A stretch of 64,000 bases of DNA from positions 930,001 to 994,000 of the forward strand of contig NW_024881619.1 in the NCBI RefSeq assembly GCF_019059575.1, in the 5' to 3' direction. Made by a program: the position numbers and the translations under genes. This DNA comes from Amphibalanus amphitrite. Lineage: Eukaryota > Arthropoda > Thecostraca > Balanomorpha > Balanidae. Below, piece by piece: positions 41,401 through 52,600 of this stretch. The notes beneath the pieces are model-generated. The model did not search any database, was not told where the DNA came from, and saw only the letters and a program-made list of their open reading frames with translations. Within the stretch, counting starts at the first letter, position 1. Each line of letters starts with the position of its first letter.

Positions 41401-44015
41401 ACGGCTGCACTGGCACAGAAGAGTCCACAGCAGCCAAGAAAGCGGTTCAGACCAGCTTTTACATGGATGACTTCGTCAAGTCAGAATGTTCCAGTGAAGC
41501 TGCACTCAATATGAAAAGAGAAGTCTCCAGCATCCTCGCCAAAGGAGGGTTTTGCCTCACGAAGTGGATGAGCAATGAGGAGAGGGTGCTGCTGGCTGAA
41601 GTCCCGGTTGATGAAAGAGCTGTCTTGAAGATAGACTCGTCGGGCAAGTCGTACTGCAGCGTTTTAGGATGCAAATGGACCCCGCAGGACGACTACCTGG
41701 CCGTCAAGTGTAGCGTAGTCGCGGTGCCGCCGACGAAGAGAGGAATCCTGAAGCAAGTCGCGTCTATGTTTGATCCTTTAGGGATCGTGGCGCCCTACAC
41801 ACTAGTGGCGAAGAAACTGATCCAGAGTCTCTGGGAAAGAAAGCTAGGCTGGGATGAAGGAATCACAGGAGAAACCCTACATATCTGGAGACGCTGGCAA
41901 GAAGAGCTTCAGCATGTTGAGGACGCATGTGTTCCACGGTGGTATGGCGCGCCGGAACAAGAAGTTGACGCTCAGTACGAGCTGCACATGTTCAGCGACG
42001 CCTCCGAATTAGCGTTCGGTACCGTAGCATACATCAGAGTATTGTCCAGCGGCTACTATCACAGTCGCTTTGTGATGGCTCGCACTAGGCTCGCACCTCT
42101 GCGACAGCTGTCGATAGTCCGACTTGAGCTGCAAGGTGCCGTCATGTCAACAAGAGTAGCCAGTCTTATCAAAAGGGAAATGAACTACAACTTCAAGCGA
42201 ATCGTCTTCTGGACAGACAGTCAAGTGGTGCTGCAGTTTTTGAAGAACGAAAGTCGGCGATACCACACATTTGTGGCGAATCGTGTATCTGAGATTCACG
42301 ACACGACAAGCCCAGATCAGTGGCGCTTCGTGCCAGGCTCAGAAAATCCGGCAGATCTCTGCTCAAGAGGAAAGTCTCTGTCAGAGTTGAAAAACCAGCA
42401 AGAGTGGTGGCTAGGCCCAGCGTTTCTAGAAAGCAAAGAAGAGCACTGGCCACCACAAGAAGACGTAGGAGACATCAGTCCAGACTGTGTAGAAGTCAAG
42501 AGGTCAGCAGCCATCTGTGCGACAAGTCATGCTAGTTCACCAAAAGAAGAGATCACTTCTCTACTGTCCCAGCTCATAGACCCGGCGCGGTTCTCTTCAT
42601 GGACTCGTTACAGACGCATTGTCGCATGGATAAGGCGATTCATCAGCAACGTGAAGAGCAAGGTTGCTGGCACAGAAGTCATTGATGGTCCACTACGCAG
42701 CGCAGAAATTGATGCGGCTGAAATCAACATAATAAAGGACGATCAAGAAACCTGCATGAAACAAGCTAGTCTCGACCACCTGTCTCCATTCCGAGATCAA
42801 CACGGCCTCATGAGAGTTGGTGGGCGCCTGAGCAAGACTTCGTTAGACGAGTACACGAAACACCCCGTCATTCTTGACGCCAAGAGTGAGATCACCAGAC
42901 TGGTCATTGTCGATGCACATCAGCGAGTCATGCATTGGGGATTGGAAAGAACACTTTGTGAGCTGAGATCGAAGTACTGGGTGCAACGGATGCGGTCAGC
43001 TGTGAAGAAGCACCTGTGGAAGTGTGCATTCTGCCGTAACCGCCGCGCCTCGCCTCAGCCACCCAGGATGGCAGACTTGCCAGAGGCCCGTCTAGACATG
43101 AGACGTCCGTTCAGCACAGTCGGACTCGACTTTTTCGGACCTCTGACGGTGAAGAAGTTTCGAAAGACAGAAAAGAGATATGTGCTGCTGATCACATGTC
43201 TCGCCACTCGGGCCATCCATTTGGAGCTAGCTGCTTTGATGGACACCAGTAGCTTCATCATGGCACTGCGCCGCTTTATCGCACGAAGAGGTAGACCTCG
43301 AACTATCTACTCGGACAATGGCACTAATCTAGTCGGAGGCGAAAGAGAACTGCGAGAAGCCATCGAACATTGGAATCAGGCACAGATATCCGATGCTTTG
43401 AGTCAGAGAAACATCCAGTGGGTGTTCATCCCGCCAGCCGCCCCGCATATGGGCGGTGCATGGGAGCGTCTGATCGCCTCGGTGAAGCGCTCCCTCAAAG
43501 TGGTTCTAGGAAACAAATGCGTCTCGGAGGACGTTCTTCAGACGACCCTAGCGGAGGTCGAATTCATGATCAACGGCCGTCCTCTGGCCTACATTAGCAG
43601 TGATCCTCAAGACCCCGAACCTCTTACGCCCAACCACTTCTTGTTGGGCTCATCTGATGGAAGAGAAGGACTACCGCCAGGGGTATTCAATGATGCTGAT
43701 GCTGATGTTGTTGGACGGAGGAGATGGCAACAAGTACAGATCCTCGCTGAACATCTGTGGAAAAGGTGGCTCAAGGAGTACCTTCCTACGCTGATAAACA
43801 GACAGAAATGGAAGACAGAGAAGAAGAATCTGCAGATAGACGACGTAGTTTTGGTCGTCAACAGTCAGAGTCCTAGAGGATACTGGGAATTGGGACGCAT
43901 CACAAGAGTCTACCCAGGCTCTGACGGAGGAGTCAGATCAGCGGAAGTGAAGACAAAGAGTGGGACGTATGTTCGCCCGACAACGAAGTTGTGTCTCTTG
44001 GAGAGTCTCAACTAA
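38436..44015 (+). CDS. BEL/Pao gag-pol polyprotein, intact
   Basis: A continuous 1859-residue frame with all expected parts in order. There are two coiled-coil-like acidic/basic stretches (about 45-110 and 125-180). A DUF1759-type gag core follows (about 245-400). Zinc knuckles are CVCCSGKHHLKDC (about 469) and CFICLKKGHMSRNC (about 505). The aspartic-protease-like motif LLDPGSQTSLC (about 588) has DPG in place of DSG or DTG. RT (about 860-1080) has Y1009-M-D-D. The RNase H-like (Peptidase_A17-linked) region contains FSDAS and WTDSQVV. The H2C2 finger lies about 1490-1530. The integrase core has GLDFFGP, YSDNGTN and GGAWERL, supplying D, D and E. A DUF5641-type C-terminal domain follows. The ATG is 153 bases after the 5' LTR. 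Length is normal for complete BEL elements. Confidence 0.96.
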   Translation: MSASDFKRKRGRMLSNLTRVRRRALVMIENRGSRTQLVDMLKELDAALESLEEVNEELKEAIAEDEALVQEAVDYMKVAEQQHDEAYQCIREYLKSRQGETPSIVSGSIQSHQSSSSLAARSADIAFQVKEKERKLLERRHLREREEQELRRKNELQAAKDAEELARLEARLTAAAESELSWDRRKDFDGEASAVEEQGAQTEGDSPAEKESEDDSPEVHVPILPSSARPVPTQSESLFARSLPRITLPNFSGSPGEWPRWFALFRTLVHDQATLNSTEKMAHLQNAVTGPAQQLISGMLYEGTLYEEALHALENRFGRQEDIVQAKMKAIFACPSPADLDLQGLERFHSAVHSAVTVLQNLKYEGDLQSTENLRRIVEKLPQEMKRVWSAHVVEMEPARATLINFDQWLTKQVRISQKLTAVTIQDTDQVKKRAWQSRPATGAQHQKTKEKTLATLATNTTASLDSDTCVCCSGKHHLKDCEAFRARDANGRAELVFSSGMCFICLKKGHMSRNCVFSKKCGIDGCRMKHHKMLHGSHRVRPHGGDQRVIAAVTGNRPAEGMTLLQIVPVRVHGQDGRFRDTLALLDPGSQTSLCSEAIIRDVKISGEAQSLCIENVEGRGSTKRSERVQLTLSPLCECQDVDRKILVPEAFSVPRVNVRAQHIPKRLKDDWKHLQGINIPDCSQGTVEVLLGANVLEAVLQREAKVGRAGEPVAVRTAFGWTLTGTIAGFVPPQTREVMFIHRADTEDRHLGECVEEWWKTDSFGTKVELKGEASAEDLRALRLLDTSVKKCGDRYEAGLLWKGKDQRMPDNRASAMRRLQSLEKGLLRNPEKAKAYEAELQAYVEAGHARKLSQEEADQRLKKRWLLPHHAVVNPNKPKLRVVFDAAATHLGVSLNSELMKGPDMLQNLVGILLRFREEQTAMVADIKKMFHQIRIRQEDQPALSFWWRNLDTTRQPDMYQMQVAIFGAKCSPAIANFVLQRAAEDGCTGTEESTAAKKAVQTSFYMDDFVKSECSSEAALNMKREVSSILAKGGFCLTKWMSNEERVLLAEVPVDERAVLKIDSSGKSYCSVLGCKWTPQDDYLAVKCSVVAVPPTKRGILKQVASMFDPLGIVAPYTLVAKKLIQSLWERKLGWDEGITGETLHIWRRWQEELQHVEDACVPRWYGAPEQEVDAQYELHMFSDASELAFGTVAYIRVLSSGYYHSRFVMARTRLAPLRQLSIVRLELQGAVMSTRVASLIKREMNYNFKRIVFWTDSQVVLQFLKNESRRYHTFVANRVSEIHDTTSPDQWRFVPGSENPADLCSRGKSLSELKNQQEWWLGPAFLESKEEHWPPQEDVGDISPDCVEVKRSAAICATSHASSPKEEITSLLSQLIDPARFSSWTRYRRIVAWIRRFISNVKSKVAGTEVIDGPLRSAEIDAAEINIIKDDQETCMKQASLDHLSPFRDQHGLMRVGGRLSKTSLDEYTKHPVILDAKSEITRLVIVDAHQRVMHWGLERTLCELRSKYWVQRMRSAVKKHLWKCAFCRNRRASPQPPRMADLPEARLDMRRPFSTVGLDFFGPLTVKKFRKTEKRYVLLITCLATRAIHLELAALMDTSSFIMALRRFIARRGRPRTIYSDNGTNLVGGERELREAIEHWNQAQISDALSQRNIQWVFIPPAAPHMGGAWERLIASVKRSLKVVLGNKCVSEDVLQTTLAEVEFMINGRPLAYISSDPQDPEPLTPNHFLLGSSDGREGLPPGVFNDADADVVGRRRWQQVQILAEHLWKRWLKEYLPTLINRQKWKTEKKNLQIDDVVLVVNSQSPRGYWELGRITRVYPGSDGGVRSAEVKTKSGTYVRPTTKLCLLESLN

Positions 44016-44368
44016 GCCTCTAAATCGGAATCATCGGAGAATCCGTGCGACGGGGTGCACGGCCAACTGGCCCAATATGTGATGCTCATGTGAGACGAAC
44101 CGTGAAAGTAATGTTGATCTTGATGGAGGGGGTACGTTCTGTGTTCGAAGACATTGATAATGATCCGCGTGGCTAGCACCCACATTTGTGACCTGCGTAA
44201 GGTCAACGCGAGCCGTGACAGAATCGGCATGGGCCGTTAGTGCTCAGAGCTGACACGGTGTGGTCGTTAAGTGCAGAGTGAAAGACACCGAGGGGTGTCA
44301 GGAACGTGTGGCCTGTATCGCGAGTGACATGTTTCGTGTTCCCCCTTGTGAACACTGGTGGGGGAGGA
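44016..44368 (+). other. 3' UTR and polypurine tract of BEL element
   Basis: There is no coding sequence. The last bases before the 3' LTR read CTGGTGGGGGAGGA (about 44355-44368), the plus-strand primer. A similar GGTGGGGAG lies at the same place in the other BEL element. Confidence 0.75.
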
Positions 44369-44775
44369 TGTCGCGACCGGGGGGTACTGTGCGTTTGTTG
44401 CCTAGCAACGAAATTGTTGTCATATTTTTGTGCTTAGAAAATTAAGGAAAAGGGGGCTTTTGGATGAGAAACTGATTGAAACGGGGTCATTATTATAGCT
44501 CATTCTGAAACAGTGAAAGTAAATATGCAAAGCCAAGGACGATGCATTCACTGATTAACAAGTGTCAAAGTGACATTCAAGAAAGGTTTATCTTTATGTT
44601 TCAACTTATTTCTCAGTTTATTTTCTCTCGTTAGCCGCAATGTGCGACTTTTGGAACGGTGTTTTTCATTTCGATCAAGGAGCGAAGTGGATCAAGCCTG
44701 TACCAAAATAAACATTGATTTCGAAAGTGCATTTGCGGCATTAAGTTTCATATTTTTTAACGGCTAACGGTGACA
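44369..44775 (+). repeat. 3' LTR of intact BEL element
   Basis: 407 bp, matching 37876-38282 throughout by eye. It is followed by the target duplicate GACAAG. Confidence 0.95.
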
Positions 44776-44781
44776 GACAAG

Positions 44782-44910
44782 AATGATAAGAAAATATGAG
44801 CGACTGTAAGAGGCACGATACACTGAGTGCATGTGGGCTGTTCATCTCCGCGGAGGAGACGGCGATGCATATCGCGGTGACCTATCTGGCATGGCTGCTG
44901 AACCGGGCGG
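44782..44910 (-). pseudogene. Non-LTR ORF2 C-terminal fragment
   Basis: On the minus strand it reads EQPTCTQCIVPLTVAHIFLS. This parallels the terminal zinc-knuckle region of the full element's ORF2 (CNRCSVPLTVAHVLLSC). It continues the fragment 37469-37875 on the other side of the BEL insertion. Homology fades at about 44910, the probable 5' truncation point. Confidence 0.75.
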
Positions 44911-45879
44911 CCGGCCGGCCCGCCGCTCGACGACGTGACCTGCATTGACGCTCGGGGGCGGCAGGCGACGGTGCTCAACCCGCGAGAGCTGCTCAGTGCT
45001 CACGCGAGCACGACCCCGACCAGCTCCTGCCGAGCACGGATCTCCGCACCCTTCCAACGGCGGGGAACGCACGAGGCGGGGTCCCAATGACCTAACAGGC
45101 TGAGCCCCCGCCGGCTGTAGGGCTATGCGAGGGCTGCCGTCGGTTTGGCGCCGACCCCTTTCCGCTCGGAGGAGTTAGCAGCCATCTGCCAAGAGCGGGG
45201 CGTCACCAACGGTGGTCAAGCGTCCTCAGTGCTGCGTCTTTTCCGAAAAGGCGCGGACCGCTAATTTAGAGGGCAATATTCAAACTTGAAAATGACGTAT
45301 AGGTACACTATACAATATGACGAAAAGACGCAATAGTGGATATAAGGACAAGACCACATATCACATCATGTAAGGTACGCATTTATCTCGAAAGAATTAG
45401 CGCTTCAAAAGCGACAATAAGGCAGATATGTACATTCAATCCGGCATTGCAGAGCGACTCCCAAAGCAAATTCCTTTGGGAAAAGTGTATGTGCAGATAA
45501 ACGAAAAAGACGAATAGTGATAAACAAAACGGCTAAACGAAATATTTTGAAATGAGCGGAAACGGGCGAAACATGTGTACTGTGCACGAGCCAACGTAAT
45601 AGAAAGACAATGGTCACTGAAGCAAGGTCAGTGGAAAAGCAAACACTCGACAAAACACAGCATGGAAAACACAATAATGTACTAAGCAGCAACGATGTCA
45701 CCAAGTATGTCGCGCAGCGGTCGCGAGCTGCCAATGCACCCATAAAATTAATCTCGATCAATACAGGTGATTTTGGTCACCTCATCGGTATCAAACGATC
45801 GAACACCCGAGCAAGCTGGAAACGTCCTCAATGACTTTTCACAATCGTACCACAAGTACAAGGGTGGGATGAGAAGACG
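44911..45879. other. Unassigned sequence
   Basis: A GC-rich open stretch at about 44900-45095 has no recognised motif. The rest is AT-rich, with no gene found. Confidence 0.3.
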
Positions 45880-47114
45880 AAGCTTGAATCCACATCACTT
45901 GGCCGCCTTCCCGTGGAGACGGACGGCCGAGCTTCACGGCTGCGACTCGTCGTATCCGGCATGGGCTCCCACCGACCGCTCATGGGACGAGAGTGGATCA
46001 AGGCGCTGAGGGCGGCGTCGGGTCTGAAAACGCTGAACGTGTGTCCGGTGTCGCCGCAGCCGACGCTGAAGGAGGTGCTGGACAAACACCGCGAGGTGTT
46101 TAAAGAAGAACTGGGTAGAATCCCGGTGGAGGTGGCGCTCCGACTGAAGGAAGGCGCCAAACCGGTCTATCGCCGCGCCAGACCGGTGCCGTTCGCGCTG
46201 CAACAAGATAACGAGCGGGAGCTCGACAAGTGGCTCGATCCGGGGATCGCCAAGAAGGTGCCTCCTGGACACTTCCTGGCGGGGGACGCCGCTCGTACCC
46301 ATCCCCAAGAAGGACGGCCCGTGGCAGCGAGTGCACGCCGACTTTGCTGGGCTTATGCTGGGCCATTACTTCTTGATAATGGTCGACAGGTACACAAAAT
46401 GGATCGAAGCCGTGCCGATGAAGACGACGGCGGCGGCCCGGACGGTGGCCGTGATGCGCGATATTTTCGCCCGTCTGGGACTGCCAGTGCAACTGGTGAC
46501 CGACAACGGCCCGCGGTTCACCAGCCAGGAGTTCGCGGCGTTTGTGCGGTCAAAAGGCATGCGTCACACTCGTGTCGCGCCGCACCACCCCTCGTCAAAC
46601 GGGCAGGCGGAGAGCAGTCGTCACCGTCAAGAACGCGCCCACAGTCTGCGCGGCGGCCGGTGGGGGGAGTGGATCTCGCTCTGTCACGCGCGCTCCTGGC
46701 GTACAGAGTGACGCCCCACGCCGCGACTGGACGGACTCCCGCTAAGATCCTATTTGGACGAAACCTACGCACTCGGATGAATCTCATGGTTCCGAGCGCC
46801 GAGACCGCTCTGCAGGCGGCTCGGGACCTCCTGGCCTTATGGGGGAGAGCGAGGTTACAGGGCCACGATACGTTGTTACGAATGCAATATTCTAAGAAAA
46901 TGTTCTTACTATGGCGGAGAAATTCAGCTCGAGCGTTGGAGCACTACAGCGGAGCCTGTACGGCCGTCGGGTGCCCTAATGACGGGGTGTTGAGGCGGGG
47001 TCAAAAGTGCTGATGAAACGGCTCCGGAGAGGGGGAAAGTTGGAAGAGCTGTACGAAGGGCCTTGCAAGGTTCTGGAGTCCCGGTGTCCAGACCACATCA
47101 TACAACGTGATGAA
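45880..47114 (+). pseudogene. Collapsed Ty3/gypsy pol (pre-RT joined to integrase)
   Basis: The first part (45913-46290) reads LMGREWIKAL, then LDKHREVFKEELG and RRARPVPFAL, the protease-to-RT linker and RT start. Without RT or RNase H it passes to integrase in a shifted frame: VHADFAG (first D, near 46331), LVTDNGPRF (second D) and SSNGQAESS (E). A third frame holds ALLAYRVTPHAATGRTPAKI, and VLMKRLRRGGKLEELYEGP near 47007 is the C-terminal barrel-like end. Several frameshifts and the loss of about 2 kb make it a pseudogene. It is a different copy from the one at 26525. Confidence 0.8.
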
Positions 47115-47982
47115 AATGTGCTCCCCACTCGGTGCGGTGGCCTCGGTCTTCGGCAGCTGTCGGATGTAACCTTGCCTAGCTACGTTTCGTCACTGCACTG
47201 CTGCAGCCAGCTGATCGAGGCCATTTTGCCACAGACAATGAGGTCAGTGGCTGACCAGGAGCGCTGCTCTGCGACAGCCGACTGGCCGGCCCTAGCAGAC
47301 GACTCCTATGCCCCCGACGGAGAGGAGTGACAACGGCAAAGCGCCTGGGACTCGGTACTGACCGAAAAGAAACGGGACCAGCTACTCACTGGGGCCGATC
47401 AACTGGGCCTAGCTCGTGTGCTGAGCGCTTCGGCCCCCGAGAACGGGCCTGGCTCCACGCGGTGCCGTCGGCGAGCCTGGGCACGAGTTTCGACCACTAG
47501 ACTTTGCGCATCGCCATCGCGCTGAGAGTCGGCTCGGAAGTGCGCAGCGAGCACCTATGCAGGTGTGCAGGTCGACTCCAGAGGACATCACATCATTCGC
47601 TCACCTGCCGCTTCAGCGCCGGACGACATCCACGACACACGGCCCTGACTGACGTTGTCAGGAGAACACTGGACTCGGCTCGCATATCGGCGATCCCGGA
47701 GCCTCACAACGTCGAGTTTAGAGACGGAAATGGCCATACGGAATGACTTTGTTCCCATTTTCTGACAGGAAAAACCTGCTGTGGGATGCCACTTGCGTTA
47801 ACTCCTACGCCCAGTCACGTCTAGCTGCAGCAGCGACAACAGCAGGTGGTGCGGCAAGAGTGGCTGAAAAGGAAAAGAGAAGAAAATATGCCTACCTCTG
47901 TCATCGCTACAGGTTTGAACCTATAGTGTTTGAGACGAGCGGCTCGTGTGGTCCAACAACCAAAGCATTCCTCAAGGAATTA
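47115..47982 (+). pseudogene. C-terminal part of an RT element with nuclease-like domain
   Basis: Frameshifted pieces resemble the tail of a widespread animal RT-associated protein. PTRCGGLGLRQLSDVTLPSY lies near 47120, RIAIALRVGSEVRSEHLC...H.SLTC near 47510, and LLWDATCVNSYAQS near 47770. The end is EKRRKYAYLCHRYRFEPIVF followed by ET.G (about 47870-47945). The D, ..KY.. and F-P-I-x-x-E-T order suggests a PD-(D/E)XK-like nuclease fold, which is inference. The frame is cut at 47982 by the start of the inverted-repeat element. Confidence 0.5.
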
Positions 47983-48423
47983 CTATGGACGTCAAACCCC
48001 TTGAGACCCCACTTTTTTGCGATAATTTTTAAATGCGTCAACACTCGTTGACAATATTCTGGCAATGTGTGTTTCAGAACCTGCCGAAACTTTTATTACT
48101 AAGGTATTTTGACGCCAAACGATTATGAAAGGTACTTCTCATTCACTCGTAATGTTAAATTTCACGGAACGAATCTGATGTTTGGGTAGAGGCTACGCGC
48201 TCATGGGGCGGAGCCACGTAATGGCGTCAGCGCTAAGCTCCGCCCTACCCCTCCGGCGCTCCTTGCCCGGCGGCGTATTCGCCAATTGTATTACACGAAT
48301 CGGCCCATCAACTAGCGACATCTCTGGTGCGACGTCATAGCCATCCGCCGCGACAATGCATGCATTGAGGCTAGATTTGAGTTGAGACTATTTTTGCGTT
48401 GTATATGGCTATCAGACATGTAT

Positions 48424-48500
48424 GTGTCGCCGTAGCCGAGTGGTTAGAGTCTCGATGTGATGGACGACAGGTCGGTGGATCGATTCTTGCTTCAGCGGTT
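48424..48500 (+). tRNA. tRNA-like sequence (degenerate)
   Basis: GTCGCCGTAGCCGAGTGGTT carries a good internal A box. The B box is degraded (GTGGATCGATTCTTG instead of GGTTCGANTCC), and the acceptor stem no longer pairs fully. It is most likely a decayed tRNA-derived unit within the inverted-repeat element, not a working tRNA gene. Confidence 0.45.
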
Positions 48501-48564
48501 CTTTTCTCTTAAAAAGAAGTCGGTCGTAGACGCGCATTTTTGGCCCCTACGTTCGCACGCCAAT

Positions 48565-49467
48565 ATCGTACGCCCAATAAATCTCTGACAAGTGTTCATC
48601 TGATTAAGGAATAAGTTGCAAAAGAACTGCAGTTGCAGTCTATACCTGAACTACCAATTTTGTTACGGCACTGTCGATATTCGTCAAAGTCGGAAGAGCT
48701 ATTATGAAACACACTCGAATGACAACGGATTCCTGTATTATTTCATCGATCAGATAAGACATGTATAGAGATAAATTGATGACAGCCCGCCGTGAGCATG
48801 CAACTTAACAACCAGTCCCAAGTTATCTTCATAAACGTCTAATATAAATCTTTTGACTTTAACTAGATTCCAAGTAAGAGGACTTAGGTATCCCCCTGGC
48901 GGCTGAAATGTAAAAGTTATAGTTAGGGCATAGCTCCTATAGATGACGCTCTGACGGCTGGAAACTGATTATCTCGTCCCGTGATTACGCTAACAGCTAT
49001 GCCGAACTTTTTTGTGCATGGTGATTCTTACACGAAAAGCTATCTAATAGCCTGCTTACCAGCGTGCGATTTTTACTTTTCATCTTAGGTTTCGCTACTT
49101 TTAGGTACTTTACCTTGCCAAGTGCCCACCTACTTTCAAAAGGTCAGCGCCGCCCCTGTCAATGCTGCGTGCTATCACCCATTGGCAGTGAGAAATATTG
49201 ATCAATGAATGGCCATCGCCCAGCACCATTTGTCTTTCCATTGGCTACGTTCGCATAGTATGCACTATGCATTATTATGTCAATCACAGAAAATCAGAAC
49301 ACCGCTACCAAACCAAATACAAACAAAGACCATTGGAAAATACCGAAACCGAACCAATCGGTTGGACTGCAAATATCTATCTTATGCAACATATTCATTA
49401 GAAGAATGCCTACGTCTGATTTCTTAGGTGCACACCGTTACAAATGTATAAAAAACGCACAATGACA
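48565..49467. other. Interior of the inverted-repeat element
   Basis: No coding sequence or RNA gene was recognised. On its right it runs into the LINE target-site copy. Confidence 0.35.
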
Positions 49468-49482
49468 GATGACACGAAAATC
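49468..49482. repeat. LINE target-site duplication, left copy
   Basis: GATGACACGAAAATC, repeated exactly at 56265-56279. Confidence 0.95.
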
Positions 49483-49699
49483 TTGTTTGTTTATTGGGGC
49501 TTTAGGGCGCGCCGACTGCGAAGGTCATTTTGCGCCCATAACGTCACTCTAATAAAACAAGTGTTTCAAAACAAGAGACCTTCTATATACCAAGGCTAAG
49601 AAAGTAAAAGACTTGATAAAAACGGCAAGGTAAGATAGAACAACGCAAGAGCGTCGTAACAGTCAACTGACTAGACAAGTAGACTAGAGAGGAATTGGG

Positions 49700-52600
49700 T
49701 CAGGTTGAGTAAATCACCTGGAAGTTGACCGAACGGATAAAGGAAAAAATATTGCCGGATAAAACCCAGGGTGACTCGTCACCCAGTAGGTGGCGGATAG
49801 TGGTACCAGGAGCAATACAGCCCAGGTAGCGTGTCCGGTTCCGTTCAAAGAGTGGGCAAGATAAAAGAACGTGAGCGACGGTTAGAGGCACGGAACACCT
49901 GTTGCACAAAGGCTGCTCACCTCCTGAAAGGAGATAGCTGTGCGTCGCGTATGTGTGACCAATACGGAGTCTGCAGAGGACCACTTCCTGGAAACGATTG
50001 CCTTGCAGGCAAGACTGCCAAGGCTCTAGAGTTGGTTTCAACTCTCTCAGCTTGTTCCTTACACACAAATCCCACTCTGCCTGCCACTTTGAAAGCATGA
50101 AAGGTCGCACCAGCGGATAAAAATCCCGGGCAGGCAGAGGCAAGCGCCGAGTGCAGGGTGCTGCGGCGGCGCGTCTGGCAGCAGCATCAGCAAGCTCATT
50201 GCCTTCAATGCCGACGTGACTGGGAATCCAGCAGAAACGGACTGATTTTCCAGATTGCTCCACCGACGTAAGCCGAGTTAAAATGTCCCGCACGATGGGG
50301 TCAACTGAGTTAAAAGTACGTAAGGCCAATAAGCTGCTAAGAGAATCAGATAAAATCAAGTAAAAGGGACTGCCAGAAACCTCGATGAAACACAAAGCCT
50401 TCTCTATAGCGACTAGCTCTGAAGAAAACACCGAGGCGGAAGGTGGCAGAGAAAACGAGCGGGTGTCACGACCAGCGACAAAAGAGCAGCCCGCTCCCTC
50501 GGTTGTCTTCGAGCCGTCTGTATAAACCGTGATAAAACCATCATAAACGGCAATGTGCTCTAAGGCTCTGGCTCGCGCCTCAGCAGGCAACAAGTTGTCC
50601 TTCTTAACAGTCGATAGTGAGAGGTCCACTTGCGGATTGGCGTTTTTCCAGGGTGGAGGGGGCGTGTCCCAGGTACGCCGAACGCCACGCAAGGATATGT
50701 TAGCAGCTGAAAAAAGACCTCCCATGCGTTCTCCAAACGACGGTCGTACCCTCCCGTCAGATCGAGTAGCGTGACGTGAAAAGACGTACGGGTACGTCGG
50801 ATGCGTTGGGTATTGGCGAAGTTTCAAAGTGTAACGCATCCCGAGCATCTGGCGACGAAGAGCTAGAGGTGGCTCATTCGTTTCAGCCAGAAGACTACTC
50901 TTTGGAGAAGTGCGGAAAGCCCCGGTGGCAACACGGAGCGCAGCGTGATGTACTGCGTCCAGGGACTTCTTGCTGGACTCACTTGCAGAATCATAAACAA
51001 AACACGCGTAGTCCAGCTTCGATCGGATGATCGACCGGTACAAGAGGAGCAGAGTTTTGCGATCCGCACCGTATGATGTGCGGGCAACACACTTTAAAAC
51101 GTTCAGGGATTTAAAACATCGTTCCCGAAGCGTTCTAAAATGTTCTTTATACGTCAAACGTCCGTCAAACGTCATACCAAGAAACTTCGCCACCGGCTGC
51201 GTGGGGATCGTCTGTCCGTACAGACGGATACCCAATGTGGGGTCGGCGCAGCGGCGGCGACAGAAATGCATGGCAACAGTCTTCCTCGTTGAAAAACGGA
51301 GACCATTGTCGCGGCTCCATCTCTCAAGCCGTCTGACTGCAAGCTGCAGTTGTCTGGCCATGTGCCGAGCGCTGGAAGCGGCGAACCAGATGGCAAAATC
51401 GTCAACAAAAAGCGATCTGCCGATAGAGACCGGGAGATCATCGGCGATATCGTTAATCGCCACTGCGAATAACGCCACACTAAGCACCCCTCCCTGAGGG
51501 ACTCCATTCTCTTGGATAAAACTGCTAGACAACTGGTTACCGACTCGGACTTTAAACCGACGACCCGATAAAAAGTTCTCGATAAAGAGGCCCATCCGGC
51601 CGCGTATGCCGTACTTATATACTTTGAAAAGTATGCTGTGTCGTAAGACTGTATCATAGGCCGCCTCAATATCAAAGAACAGTGCTCCAAGGTGCTTCCT
51701 TTCAGTAAAACAGGTGCGTATCTCGGTGTCAAGGGCTAAAATGTGGTCAACAGGGCTGCGGTGCTTTCTAAAACCGCACTGGGCGTTTGTAAAAACACCA
51801 TAATGTTCCAGAAACCAACTAAAACGCACATTGACCATCTTCTCCATCAGCTTTGATAGCGATGATGTGAGAGAGATGGGCCGATAATGGAGAGGGTCAT
51901 GTCCCGACTTGCCAGCCTTCAAGATAGGAATGATAGTGGCTTCCCGCCAGGTCTCAGGGAAAGTGCCAGTCTCCCAAAGCGAATTGAAGGTTGCTAGCAG
52001 CGCCTCGAGGGCAACTGCTGGGAGATGACGGAGCATGTCGTTGTGGACAGCATCCGGACCTTCTGAGACGCTGCGCAACGAGCTGATGGCAGACGTGAGC
52101 TCAGCCATAGAGAAGGGCTCGTTGTACACCAAATTTTCAGCTGTGCTGAAGTCCACGGCGGCTGGTGCAGGTCGTGAGGACGGCTCTCCTCGGCAGCGCT
52201 GATAGAGTGCACGACCTATCGTCTCTGCGACGTCTGAAGGGTGAGATATGTCCGTGTTGTTCACTCTTAAAACCGGAAGCGGAACAGAGCTGAACCGGCC
52301 TTCAATGCGCTTCATGCGTGCCCATATTTGGGTCGTAGGAGTAAAACGGTTTAAGGAACTTACATAAGTGCGCCATGAAACAGCCTTTGCCTCCTTTAAA
52401 ACGCGTCGGGCAAAAGCCCGCGCTCTCTTAAAAGCGATGAGGTTCTCAGTAGTACTACTCCGGTCAAACTTTCTGAAAGCGCGTTTCCTGGCACGAATCG
52501 CATCTCCGCATTCCTTGGTCCACCACGGGACCGGAGGACGACGAGGCTGACTCGACGTCTTGGGTATGCACCCGTTTGCGGAGTCATTGAGTAAACATGT

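Larger units (their letters stand above)
37870..44781 (+). mobile_element. Intact BEL/Pao LTR retrotransposon
   Basis: Two 407-bp LTRs flank a 6.1-kb interior with a single 1859-codon gag-pol frame. The 6-bp direct repeat GACAAG bounds it (37870-37875 and 44776-44781); a 5-bp reading, ACAAG, is possible if the LTR ends one base later. The LTRs look identical, indicating a young, potentially active copy. It interrupts the non-LTR fragment at 37469-37875 and 44782-44910. Confidence 0.95.
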
